Assembly (NCBI RefSeq): GCF_013033515.1
Contig: NZ_WQEG01000007.1
Location: 1-64,000 of the forward strand
From: Ruegeria sp. HKCCA6707
GTDB lineage: Bacteria > Pseudomonadota > Alphaproteobacteria > Rhodobacterales > Rhodobacteraceae
Direction: 5' to 3'
DNA: 64,000 nt
Under the pieces are notes generated by a model. That model searched no databases. It had not been told where the DNA came from and worked only from the letters and a program-made list of their open reading frames with translations. The stretch's first letter is position 1. Every line of letters begins with the position of its first letter. Shown piece by piece: positions 46,558 to 54,770 of this stretch. The position numbers and the translations under genes were made by a program.

Positions 46558-46581
46558 CAGAGCGGGCGACGGCCCGCTCTG
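46558..46581 (-). terminator. Stem-loop between binding-protein and permease genes
   Basis: Perfect 10-bp arms CAGAGCGGGC and GCCCGCTCTG with a four-base loop in the gap after the binding-protein stop. No T-run follows on the minus strand, so it is probably a stabilising or attenuating hairpin, as in the xyl operon. Confidence 0.8.
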
Positions 46582-46596
46582 AACCATTGTTCAGGA

Positions 46597-47916
46597 CTAC
46601 AGTTTGCCTTCGTCTTCGAAGACTTCGGTCCAGTCTTCGATCAGAAGATCAAGCGCTTCCTGAGCGGTGCCTTGGTCAGCAACCACATAGTCGTGAATGC
46701 GCTTTTGCATCGCCAGCAGCAGTTCCGCATAGGCTGGCTCTTGCCAAAAGTCCTGCACGCCCGCCATCGCTTCTAGGAAGTCGCCGGCAAAGGGCTGGCT
46801 GTCGACGAAACCGGGATCTTCCAGCACCGAATTATGCGCCGAATATCCACCCAGCTCCCACCACTTGGCCTGAACCTCGGGTTGGGCAAACCACTTGATA
46901 TACTCAAGCGCTGCGTCCTGCTTGTCAGAATAGCTGACAACAGAAATGCCCTGCCCACCCAGGGTCGAGCCCGGCTGGTTCTGCGGCGGGTTCACGAAGA
47001 AGTCGATCTTGTCACCGCCGGTGTTCGGATCAGCATAAAGCCCCGGGAAGAACGCAAACCAGTTCATCGCCATAGCGACCTGACCAGACTTAAAGGCGTC
47101 CAGGCTCTCACCCATGTAAGAGTTGGTATAGCCCGGAGGTGTCGCGGTCTCGTAGAATTCTTTGTAGAATTCCAAAGCTTCCACCGCCTCGGGCGAGTTT
47201 ACCGCCCCTTCCATGTCGTAAGATCCCGGCGTGTTCTCATACTTGAAGCCCCAAGGGTACAGCGCGCCGGTCACACCCATGGTGATCCCTTCGGATCCAC
47301 GCTCGGTAAAGATAGCCGCACCATAGACGGTTTTGCCGTCAATCTCGCGACCTTGGAAGAACTGGGCAATCTGCAACAGCTCTTTCTGAGACTGCGGTTC
47401 GCGCAGGTCCTGGCCGGTTGCTTCCTTGTAGGCTGCCTGAATTTCAGGATCTGCAAACCAGTCTTTGCGATAGAACCACCCGTTTGCATCACCCATGGCA
47501 GGCAAGGCGTAATAGTTCGGCGTACCCTTTGGCCAAGTCGAATAAGCGTAGACGGTCGCCGGAGCGAAATCATCCATGCTGATCCCTTCAGCATCGAAGA
47601 AATCATTCAGCTTTACGTAATGCCCGTTCTCGGCACCGCCGCCGATCCATTGGCTGTCACCAATCAGCAAGTCACAAAGCTTGCCGCCCGAGTTCAGCTC
47701 GTTCAGCATCCGGTCTGCAAAGTTCGGCCAGGGCACAAATTCGAAATTCATGGTGTGGCCAGACTGGGATTCGAATTCCTTCGAAAGCTCAACCAGTGCG
47801 TTGGCCGGATCCCACGCCGCCCAACACAGTGTCAAATCGTCAGCATTTGCCTTGGTAGAAAGAGTAGTAGCGGCAAGGACTAGTGCGCTGGCCGAAGCCA
47901 GTTTTGTGTAAGTCAT
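46597..47916 (-). CDS. Periplasmic carbohydrate-binding protein of ABC transporter
   Basis: A 439-residue extracellular solute-binding protein (family 1 type) with signal peptide ending 'LSTKANA' and mature start 'DDLTLCWAAWDPANALVELSKEFE'. It brings substrate to the two permeases encoded next. GGGAGG lies upstream. First gene of the import transcript and directly downstream of the twin palindromic operators. The binding-site residues cannot be used to infer the sugar. Confidence 0.92.
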   Translation of the reverse strand: MTYTKLASASALVLAATTLSTKANADDLTLCWAAWDPANALVELSKEFESQSGHTMNFEFVPWPNFADRMLNELNSGGKLCDLLIGDSQWIGGGAENGHYVKLNDFFDAEGISMDDFAPATVYAYSTWPKGTPNYYALPAMGDANGWFYRKDWFADPEIQAAYKEATGQDLREPQSQKELLQIAQFFQGREIDGKTVYGAAIFTERGSEGITMGVTGALYPWGFKYENTPGSYDMEGAVNSPEAVEALEFYKEFYETATPPGYTNSYMGESLDAFKSGQVAMAMNWFAFFPGLYADPNTGGDKIDFFVNPPQNQPGSTLGGQGISVVSYSDKQDAALEYIKWFAQPEVQAKWWELGGYSAHNSVLEDPGFVDSQPFAGDFLEAMAGVQDFWQEPAYAELLLAMQKRIHDYVVADQGTAQEALDLLIEDWTEVFEDEGKL

Positions 47917-47980
47917 CCATTCCTCCCTTTTTGCGCCGTCGACCGAGGATGTGCGAATCGCGGCATATGTCCAAGGCTAT

Positions 47981-47998
47981 TTGAGGTACGCACCTCAA
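47981..47998. promoter_or_regulatory. LacI-type operator, proximal copy
   Basis: TTGAGGTACGCACCTCAA, an 18-bp palindrome with 7-base arms and a central CG, the design of LacI-family operators. It lies 65 bases upstream of the binding-protein start codon and 30 bases (three helical turns) from the second copy. Confidence 0.75.
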
Positions 47999-48010
47999 GT
48001 CTAGGAATTT

Positions 48011-48028
48011 TTGAGGTTCGTACCTCAA
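48011..48028. promoter_or_regulatory. LacI-type operator, distal copy
   Basis: TTGAGGTTCGTACCTCAA, the same arms as the proximal copy with a central CG. The exact 30-bp offset places both on one face of the helix, suited to cooperative binding. Confidence 0.75.
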
Positions 48029-48247
48029 CCCAGGAAAAAACTCACGTTTCCGGTTCAAACAAACGCTTTTGGATTTGATGTTTGCATCCGGAAACGGCGC
48101 AAAGTTTCAACGAACTATCGATACGACAGTCGCGCGATTCGTGACTACACTCGCCAGCCAGCATTTCAAGCGAACGGCAGCTTCAGATGATCAAACTCTA
48201 TCAATTTGCCCACAGTTGCGACAGGGTATTGGACTTAGAAATTTGCC

Positions 48248-48937
48248 TCAGCCTTCAAGCCAGGTGCCATAGTCGCTGACCAGCAAGTGCGTGGGCGCCT
48301 GGTCTTCTTCGACGTTCGAGAACCGACCAATCGGTTCGCGGAAGATGTTGTCAGTCTCGTCGTCATTGACGGTTGAGACCTCTCCGATCAACACATCGCC
48401 GCCTTCGCCCCAGAACGCGTGCCAGTCACCCGGTTGCAAGGTCACGCTTTCGCCCGGTGCCAGTTTGAGCTTCTCGCCCGGCCCATACGGGCGTCGGATG
48501 CCGTCACACCAAACAGTTCCCCCCTGCTCCGCCGCAAAAGAGCCATCCTCGTTCGAGCCAAAAAGCTCGATTACCAGCGTGGCACCACCGCGGTTGATGA
48601 TGTCTTCGGCCTTGATGACATGTGTGTGCATCGGCGAAAGCTGATCCTGACGCGAGATCAAAAGCTTTTCGGCATAACACATGCCCCGACCCTGCTGCAG
48701 ATCAGCCAGACGGCCATTTCGCAATGTGAACAGAAACAGTCCCATTTCATCAAAGCGCCCATCGCCATAGTCGGTAATGTCCCACCCGCAGCGCGCGTCG
48801 ATCAGATGCTGCGCCTCGGCGCGCTTTGCCTTGAACTCATCGGGTGTCCAATAGGCAAAGGGGGGCAAGGTAAAGCCAAAGTGACGGATCATCTCGTCAG
48901 CTTCGGCCATGATTTCATTGATTCTGGACCGCTTCAC
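48248..48937 (-). CDS. D-lyxose ketol-isomerase / D-mannose isomerase family protein
   Basis: A 229-residue cupin isomerase of the D-lyxose isomerase family, which interconverts D-lyxose/D-xylulose and D-mannose/D-fructose. Metal ligands are in 'LSPMHTHVIKAEDIINRGG' and 'LQPGDWHAFWGEGG'. It starts with GTG at 48937, preceded by AGGAG and overlapping the glycosidase stop (GTGA). The coupling suggests that it takes the sugar released by the glycosidase, mannose being the best guess. Confidence 0.88.
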   Translation of the reverse strand: MKRSRINEIMAEADEMIRHFGFTLPPFAYWTPDEFKAKRAEAQHLIDARCGWDITDYGDGRFDEMGLFLFTLRNGRLADLQQGRGMCYAEKLLISRQDQLSPMHTHVIKAEDIINRGGATLVIELFGSNEDGSFAAEQGGTVWCDGIRRPYGPGEKLKLAPGESVTLQPGDWHAFWGEGGDVLIGEVSTVNDDETDNIFREPIGRFSNVEEDQAPTHLLVSDYGTWLEG

Positions 48938-50211
48938 GCGACTTCTCCTGTGAGTTTCAGGAACTCTATTACCATCGCCGCCGTCCATGTGAAATGAGGA
49001 CCACCGCAGGGGGCGCCATTCATCGGGTCAAAATATTCGGCAAAGCCACCGATATGGATCAGCTTCATGCTGTCGGCGATGATACGGTCAGCGGTATCTT
49101 TGTGACCATCCCGTAGCAACCCGTCAGAGATCATGTAATTCACGATCAACCAGGACGGCCCGCGCCAATAGCGGGCACCGTCATAGCCTTCGACATCGGG
49201 ATCGTGGCTGGGGATCAGATACTTGACCCGACGCCCCAGGTCATCAATGCGTGCCGCAATAGCGTCGGCGCGGGATTGTTCGATCCGCGCGAACACGGGC
49301 AAGAGTCCTCCGATGGACGGGCTGTCGATCAAAGCTTCGGCCGCGCGGTCGAAACACAAGTACTGCTGATGTTTGTCGCTCCACAGGGTCTCCATCGCGG
49401 CAAGACCTTTTTCTGCAAGACGGCGTTGCTCGGTCGCCAGGACATCATCGCCAAGCTCTTCCGCCAAAGCGGCGAGATCGGCGCAAGACCTCAGCAGGAT
49501 CGCGTTAAAGCCAGGATCGACCACCGTGAAGGGTGATGCATCATGCAAAAGCGAGTTATCCCACCTAAGACTGCGGAAATGCTGCACAAGCCAGATATAG
49601 CGCTGATACTGCTCTTTCGTCGGCCGATGTGCCGGATCCGCGTGCATCGTGTCGCGACGGGTGAACTCTCCGACACCCTCTGTCGGAACGCGCGAAAAGG
49701 CATCATCCCAATCGATCGAATTGTCGCGCCCGGATTCCCAAGGGTGAATAATCGCCACCAGCCCCGTGCCGTCCGGGTCACGGTTAGCAAAGAACCAATT
49801 GTGCCAAGCCGCGATCTTGGGCAACAGAACCTTGGCTCGCCGCTGCGCCATATCCTTGTCATGCGCCCGATCGTATAGGCGGCGAATGGCAAACCCGGTG
49901 ACGGGCGGCTGTGTGATGCCCGAGGACGGAACCTTGCGATTGGTCGCCCAAACCTCGGGGCCAGGGAAGTATCCGTCATCTTCTTTGTGGAAGATGATAT
50001 GCGGCACCATCCCGTCTTCCCACTGATGCTCGAAAAGAGTTTCTATCTCCGTCCAGGCGCGGGATTCGTTGATGTAATACTGACCCAACGCGGACAGGGC
50101 GCTGTCCCAATTCCACTGGAACGGATAGAGCCCATGGGTCGGTACCGTGTAATGGCCCAAGTCATTGCGCTCCAAGATCTCGACAGCTTGGTCATAAAGG
50201 ACGTTATTCAT
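48934..50211 (-). CDS. GH63-like glycosidase (mannosyl/glucosylglycerate hydrolase type)
   Basis: A 425-residue alpha/alpha-barrel protein of the MGH1-like/GH63 group. 'GLYPFQWNWDSALSALG' carries a likely catalytic Asp and 'HIGGFAEYFDPMNG' a likely catalytic Glu; 'HPWESGRDNSIDWDD' and 'YWRGPSWLIVNYMI' are conserved substrate-binding pieces. Related enzymes hydrolyse alpha-mannosylglycerate or glucosylglycerate. There is no signal peptide, so it acts in the cytoplasm on imported substrate. First gene of a two-gene unit with the isomerase. Confidence 0.85.
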   Translation of the reverse strand: MNNVLYDQAVEILERNDLGHYTVPTHGLYPFQWNWDSALSALGQYYINESRAWTEIETLFEHQWEDGMVPHIIFHKEDDGYFPGPEVWATNRKVPSSGITQPPVTGFAIRRLYDRAHDKDMAQRRAKVLLPKIAAWHNWFFANRDPDGTGLVAIIHPWESGRDNSIDWDDAFSRVPTEGVGEFTRRDTMHADPAHRPTKEQYQRYIWLVQHFRSLRWDNSLLHDASPFTVVDPGFNAILLRSCADLAALAEELGDDVLATEQRRLAEKGLAAMETLWSDKHQQYLCFDRAAEALIDSPSIGGLLPVFARIEQSRADAIAARIDDLGRRVKYLIPSHDPDVEGYDGARYWRGPSWLIVNYMISDGLLRDGHKDTADRIIADSMKLIHIGGFAEYFDPMNGAPCGGPHFTWTAAMVIEFLKLTGEVA

Positions 50212-50790
50212 TTTTGTCTCCGGCGATCAGGCCACGGCAAATTGCGACTGTGTGTCGAACCAACGAAAGCACCTGTTTTTTGATGTTCCAGCGACCTTAC
50301 TCCTCGAGCCACTCTTCACGTTACTCTTTGGAATGAAACTGCAGACGTTACTCGCCACACCGCAAGTCCCTAACCAAAGGCTCATTCAGGTTTCAAGCTG
50401 ATGTTGCTTTGCAGGTGATCAGCACAAGACCCCACAGGGCGTTCGTTAGAAAAACCCTGGGAGAGATCGAAGCGCAAACAAGACCTAATCGACAGTGTAT
50501 CCTCGAGTCGCATTGCTACTCCCAAACAAAGCTCAAAACCAGGTATTAGGACCCAACAATTCGTGGCTCTGTGCGTTGCAATCGGATCGCAAGCACAATC
50601 ATAGTCACCTGACGCATATTTCTTACAGATCCGGGTGAGTTTACGGGCAATCTGATATAACGTTATACCTGATGTCAACTCAAATCCATGGACCGGAGGG
50701 TTGCTTCGCCGAGGTTCTCGCTCCGAACGCCTTGCAAGCTCGCCTGCTTGAATTCAAAATCTGCCGCAGTTGTATTTCCAAGTGAGACCG
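50212..50790. other. Divergent intergenic region, glycosidase / LacI regulator
   Basis: Close to 580 bases with no credible gene; a 98-codon minus-strand frame at 50382-50678 lacks any support. It contains the palindrome TATAACGTTATA near the LacI gene, a plausible autoregulatory operator, but no copy of the TTGAGGT-type sites found upstream of the binding-protein gene. Confidence 0.5.
50656..50667. promoter_or_regulatory. Candidate LacI operator (TATAACGTTATA)
   Basis: A perfect 12-bp palindrome with central CG; partial symmetry extends to 22 bp. It is 124 bases upstream of the regulator's start codon and about 445 bases from the divergent glycosidase gene. Confidence 0.45.
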
Positions 50791-51825
50791 ATGGCTGAAA
50801 AACCAAAGCTCGAAACCGTGGCGAAAAAGGCCGGTGTTTCCATTGCCACGGCAAGCCAGGTCATGCGCGGCACAGGACGAATATCGGACAAAACCAGGAC
50901 AAAGGTGCTCGAAATCGCGCGCATTCTAAACTACGTGCCAGATGGGCGCGCGGCGTCGATGCGATCTGGCGAAAGCCGCGAGATCGGGTTTACGATTCAC
51001 CAGATTGCCAACCCGTTCAACGCTGAGGTTATCAGTGGGGTGAGCGACTTGCTTGAGACCGAAGGCTACCTCGTCTCGGTGCTTGACTCGCAAGACGATC
51101 CCAAACGCCAGAGGAACCAGCTGGAAACCTTCATACGCGGTTCACGCGGAGGTTTGCTTTGGGTCCCTGCCAGAAATACTCCGCTGTCTACTCTGGAACT
51201 GCTACGCACCCATCGAACGCCAACCGTTTCGTTCTTGCGCCGCGGAGACACCTCTGAATTTGATCACGTAGGGATCAAAAATTTTGAGGCGACACAAACA
51301 GCTACTCGACATCTTTTGGCTCTAGAACACAAGAAAATAGCGTTTCTCGGCGGTATCGCCGATGTCGAAGTCCGAAACCAGCGCATTGCCGGGTATAGAT
51401 CGGCACTGGAAGAACATGGCTTGAACCATCCGGTGATCTGGGAATGCCCCGACAACAAGCTTTCTGGCATGAAAGCAATGGCCGGGCTCAAAGAGGCACA
51501 TCCAGAAGTAACAAGCGTTGTGTGCAACGGAGATATGATCGCGATTGGTGCGTGTCTTGCTCTTGTTCGCATGGGGCTCAAGCCTGGCAAGGACGTATCT
51601 GTCATTGGTTTTGACGATATTCAGGATGCAGCAGTTTCCGCACCGCCATTAACGACGATGGCGGTTTCGCCGTACAATCTTGGTCAACAGCTGGCTCAGG
51701 TTTTGCTGGAAAGAATACGAGAACCGGAACGGCCTGTTTCTTCGCATGAAGTTTCCGCAAAGCTTGTAGTTCGGGAAACCACCGGCATTGCAAAACCGTC
51801 GCGTGGAAAACTGCCGAAAAACTGA
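50791..51825 (+). CDS. LacI family transcriptional regulator (divergent)
   Basis: A 344-residue repressor with N-terminal 'KLETVAKKAGVSIATASQVMRG' helix-turn-helix and the hinge 'GRAASMRSG', then a sugar-binding domain ('GFTIHQIANPFNAEVISGVSDLL'). Divergent from the glycosidase/isomerase genes, which it probably controls. The ATG at 50791 is chosen because the domain begins a few residues later; the frame is open seven codons further. Confidence 0.9.
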   Translation: MAEKPKLETVAKKAGVSIATASQVMRGTGRISDKTRTKVLEIARILNYVPDGRAASMRSGESREIGFTIHQIANPFNAEVISGVSDLLETEGYLVSVLDSQDDPKRQRNQLETFIRGSRGGLLWVPARNTPLSTLELLRTHRTPTVSFLRRGDTSEFDHVGIKNFEATQTATRHLLALEHKKIAFLGGIADVEVRNQRIAGYRSALEEHGLNHPVIWECPDNKLSGMKAMAGLKEAHPEVTSVVCNGDMIAIGACLALVRMGLKPGKDVSVIGFDDIQDAAVSAPPLTTMAVSPYNLGQQLAQVLLERIREPERPVSSHEVSAKLVVRETTGIAKPSRGKLPKN

Positions 51826-51914
51826 AACGGGCAAAATTCCCGTGGGGTCATGGCTTACAGCGATGGCAACACGACGCAGCGCCACGACAAAAAGAGCTTG
51901 ATTTCCTTACGTCT

Positions 51915-52781
51915 TTAGCTCGGCGGTGTCAGGACGCTCGTCAACGTCGCAGTTGTTGCCAAAACCACCACCATTGTCAAAAACTCAAGCTCGATCGAAC
52001 GGGTCAGGCGCTGCCCGGCCCTTGCATCTCCACTTCGCAGGGCCGGAACAAACTGAAGCTTGTTGAATGCTGCGAAGATCAACAAGAGGCCAACAAGAAA
52101 GATTTTGAACAAAAGCGCACGACCATAGCCGGTTGCGAAGAGTGCCTGAATGCTGCCGACAAGCGCCCAAGCCATTACCAGACCCGCCGCGACCAAGAGC
52201 GGCACAACAAGTACACCCACCTTGCCAAATCGGTACCCTAGCTCCGCCGCATCTAAAAGCTGCCCTGGTTCAAGCGCCATTCTGCGAAGTGGGGCAAAGA
52301 CGCCAAGCCAAAACGCTGCGCAAAGCAGATGTAGGAAAAGAACAACTTGAAAACCAAACCGTCCAAGTTCCGGCACATGACCGATCAGAGCAAAGGACCA
52401 AAGCGCCAAGAGGCCTCCGCAAAGAGCAATCCAACGGCCAAATCGTGGGACAAAGCATCCAAAAAGAAGCAAAACGGCGGCTAGTACTTGGCATACAAGC
52501 AGGTATCCCACGGATGTCTGCCACAGCAAACCAAGCATCTCGGGGTCGACCATACCATCGATCTCGCCTTTAAGTGCAGCTCCGCGAAGCAAAAAACCGA
52601 TAACCGCCGCGACCAACGCTAAACAGGCCAGAACGATGGTCTGACGCTTCAACTCAGGGCTTATTCGCGCCACCAAACCAGAATAGACGCACCCGATGAT
52701 CACAACCCCGGTAGCACCGATAAAGCTTAGGTAAAGTACAAGCTTGGCAAGGATTGCGGCGACACCCCAAACGTCCAGCAT
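51915..52781 (-). CDS. copD: CopD family copper resistance membrane protein
   Basis: A 288-residue inner-membrane protein with about eight helices, of the CopD/YcnJ/PcoD class that takes up copper with CopC for supply to cuproproteins. Helices such as 'VLFLHLLCAAFWLGVFAPLRRMAL' (His-containing) match the family. Start MLDVWGVAA at 52781, two bases after the copC stop. Convergent to the LacI gene. Confidence 0.87.
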   Translation of the reverse strand: MLDVWGVAAILAKLVLYLSFIGATGVVIIGCVYSGLVARISPELKRQTIVLACLALVAAVIGFLLRGAALKGEIDGMVDPEMLGLLWQTSVGYLLVCQVLAAVLLLFGCFVPRFGRWIALCGGLLALWSFALIGHVPELGRFGFQVVLFLHLLCAAFWLGVFAPLRRMALEPGQLLDAAELGYRFGKVGVLVVPLLVAAGLVMAWALVGSIQALFATGYGRALLFKIFLVGLLLIFAAFNKLQFVPALRSGDARAGQRLTRSIELEFLTMVVVLATTATLTSVLTPPS

Positions 52782-52783
52782 GT

Positions 52784-53125
52784 CTATTCCACAGTAAAAG
52801 AAAACTCGCCTTGCATCGTGTGACCGTCCACACCCAAACCTCGCCACTCGATAACATATGTACCGCTGCCCTTGCTCGGCAACGGTATCGAAAAGTTCTG
52901 TTCGAAATTCGTTTGGTCACCCAGTTCGAGTTTGACAGCCTTCTCCTGTTCAAAGGCCAGTCCAACTCGCGTTAACCTGATTTCCTGGTCAAATCTCAGC
53001 TCAACTTCACCCGGTTGATTGGGTATCGTTGCACCATCGGTTGGGGTCGTCGTTTCTACTTTCGAATGCGCCATGGCAAAACCGGAAAGCAGGACCAAAA
53101 TCACGAAAGCCAGGATTGTCTTCAT
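52784..53125 (-). CDS. copC: CopC domain copper-binding protein
   Basis: A 113-residue periplasmic protein with signal peptide MKTILAFVILVLLSGFAMA followed by His at the mature N-terminus ('HSKVETTTPTDGATI'), the histidine that begins copper coordination in CopC proteins. 'EWRGLGVDGHTMQGEFSFTV' at the end carries the second conserved His. Forms a unit with copD. Confidence 0.92.
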   Translation of the reverse strand: MKTILAFVILVLLSGFAMAHSKVETTTPTDGATIPNQPGEVELRFDQEIRLTRVGLAFEQEKAVKLELGDQTNFEQNFSIPLPSKGSGTYVIEWRGLGVDGHTMQGEFSFTVE

Positions 53126-53754
53126 ACTGTTTCTCTTGGTTTTTTCCGCGCCACTTTCCGGTCAAAACTTTTGGCGACCACCGCAGCGAGGTTACCATAG
53201 ACCAGAACTTTGCTTGTTATGAAGCATCAATCGTCAGATTGACGAATGGCGAAACGCCATTTCGATCCGTTTCATTATCTACGCGGTTTTTATTCCTGAT
53301 CCACAATGCGCCATCAAAACTTCAGGGTTCGCCGCTGCCCGCGCAAGAAGCGGCCAAACTTCGCAGCCCTGGATTTGAGCGAGGAGAACAACAGTAATTA
53401 AACCATGGATCACCGGTGCAATTATGATCTTTCGGCCACATACCGAAGGTGACAGCTTATTTCAGCAAAAACCCGTCAGCCCAGGAATAGAACTTTAGGC
53501 TTGATCCCCTCCCCTATTTTCCTTAAACGACCGCAATCCGGTGCCGCGTGTTCGCGACTCCGGTGTTTTTGGTTTGTCTTCTGGCGTGGCGCCCCGCTTT
53601 CTTCGGCCCAAGGCGTGCTGATGGCAGACCGGACCAAAGGAACAGTCGACCTGATCTCTGGCGGGCTGCGGTGCAGGACCCGGTAGAAGACCAAGAGCTC
53701 TGAGGGCGCGCTCAAACTTCGTGGACCAACCACGAGCAGATAGGAGTACCTGCG
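53126..53754. other. Intergenic region between copC and rplS
   Basis: About 630 bases in which I see no convincing gene; short frames on both strands lack ribosome binding sites or recognisable content. It holds a 7-base inverted repeat (AATGGCG / CGCCATT, near 53245-53261) and, close to rplS, a hairpin (TCGTGG...CCACGA, about 53719-53735) that may belong to the rplS leader. trmD and rimM, common upstream partners of rplS, are absent. Confidence 0.5.
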
Positions 53755-54138
53755 ATGGACCTGATCGCACAGCTTGAGGCGGAGCAAATTGCCGCCCTGG
53801 GGAAAGACATCCCCGATTTCAAAGCCGGTGACACCATCCGTGTCGGCTATAAGGTGACCGAAGGGTCGCGCACCCGTGTGCAGAACTATGAAGGCGTCTG
53901 CATTGCGCGCAAGAACGGCGAAGGCATCGCCGGTTCGTTCACCGTTCGCAAGATTTCCTTTGGCGAAGGTGTGGAACGTGTGTTCCCGCTCTTTTCGACC
54001 AATATCGACAGCATCACCGTTGTCCGCCGTGGGCGCGTTCGTCGCGCCAAACTGTACTATCTTCGCACCCGTCGTGGTAAATCCGCACGTATTGCAGAAG
54101 TCACCAACTACAAGCCCAAGGCTGGCGCCGAGGCGTAA
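53755..54138 (+). CDS. rplS: 50S ribosomal protein L19
   Basis: A 127-residue ribosomal protein: '[29 protein letters not shown]' (in part) and '[19 protein letters not shown]' are diagnostic. L19 sits at the 30S-50S interface. AGGAG precedes the ATG. It is followed 11 bases later by rpmE. Confidence 0.98.
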   Translation: MDLIAQLEAEQIAALGKDIPDFKAGDTIRVGYKVTEGSRTRVQNYEGVCIARKNGEGIAGSFTVRKISFGEGVERVFPLFSTNIDSITVVRRGRVRRAKLYYLRTRRGKSARIAEVTNYKPKAGAEA

Positions 54139-54149
54139 GGAGCGGAAAG

Positions 54150-54371
54150 ATGAAAAAAGACATCCATCCCGATTATCACGTCATCAACGTCAAAATGACC
54201 GATGGCACCGTGGTTCAGATGAAATCCACCTGGGGCGCCGAGGGCGACCAGCTGGCTTTGGAAATCGACCCTTCCTCGCACCCTGCGTGGACCGGTGGCG
54301 GCACCCGTCTGATGGACGCAGGCGGTCGTGTGTCGAAGTTTAAGAAGAAATACGAAGGTCTGGGCTTCTAA
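54150..54371 (+). CDS. rpmE: 50S ribosomal protein L31
   Basis: A 73-residue L31 protein: '[20 protein letters not shown]' at the start, and '[29 protein letters not shown]' near the end (shown in part). It lacks the CxxC zinc motif of the other L31 class. Second gene of the rplS transcript. Confidence 0.97.
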   Translation: MKKDIHPDYHVINVKMTDGTVVQMKSTWGAEGDQLALEIDPSSHPAWTGGGTRLMDAGGRVSKFKKKYEGLGF

Positions 54372-54392
54372 GCCAAACCTGTTTCGAATGCG

Positions 54393-54421
54393 AAAGGCCG
54401 CCTGTTTGGGGCGGCCTTTTT
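54393..54421 (+). terminator. Rho-independent terminator
   Basis: A 10-bp stem (AAAGGCCGCC / GGCGGCCTTT) with a seven-base loop and a T-run, directly behind rpmE. Confidence 0.92.
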
Positions 54422-54531
54422 CGTTTGGGTCAGCTGAGCGGTGGATTAAGAAATCGTAATCTTTTGCCCATCCGGGCCGCAGGTTGCGCGCACATCTAAA
54501 GGTGACCAGAGCGTTACCCCAGGAGAGTGCA

Positions 54532-54753
54532 ATGCTATCGCCCACCAAATTGCTCGCCGCCACTGCAACCGTGGCCCTGTTGTCGCAAGCCGCTATCGCT
54601 GGCCCTGCCGACCAAAACACAGAGTTGCCCCCGCAGGATGAATATCTGGTGGATGGGATGCCCCTTTGGGGACCGTTCACTCCGGATTTTCCGCTGTCAT
54701 TGCTGATCGAAAATAGCGGTGAGGCTCAGACCTCGTTGTCGACAATGGTCTAG
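54532..54753 (+). CDS. Small secreted protein, unknown function
   Basis: A 73-residue product with a signal peptide (MLSPTKLLAATATVALLSQA, then AIAGPA) and a short acidic mature part without recognisable motifs. AGGAGAG before the ATG is a strong ribosome binding site, which argues that it is a real gene. It ends 17 bases from the convergent AEC transporter gene. No function assigned. Confidence 0.65.
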   Translation: MLSPTKLLAATATVALLSQAAIAGPADQNTELPPQDEYLVDGMPLWGPFTPDFPLSLLIENSGEAQTSLSTMV

Positions 54754-54770
54754 CGCCCACCGCCGCAGGC

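Larger units (their letters stand above)
47917..48247. other. Regulatory gap before the binding-protein gene
   Basis: Some 330 bases separating the lyxose/mannose isomerase gene from the binding-protein gene. It contains two almost identical palindromes (listed separately) and A/T-rich stretches; no gene is visible. The promoter of the transporter transcript must lie here. Confidence 0.6.

Noticed and set aside
46834-47883. A 349-codon plus-strand frame
   Set aside because: Antisense to the binding-protein gene, which has a clear signal peptide and family match.
50382-50678. A 98-codon minus-strand frame upstream of the glycosidase gene
   Set aside because: No Shine-Dalgarno, no motif, and it lies in the regulatory gap.
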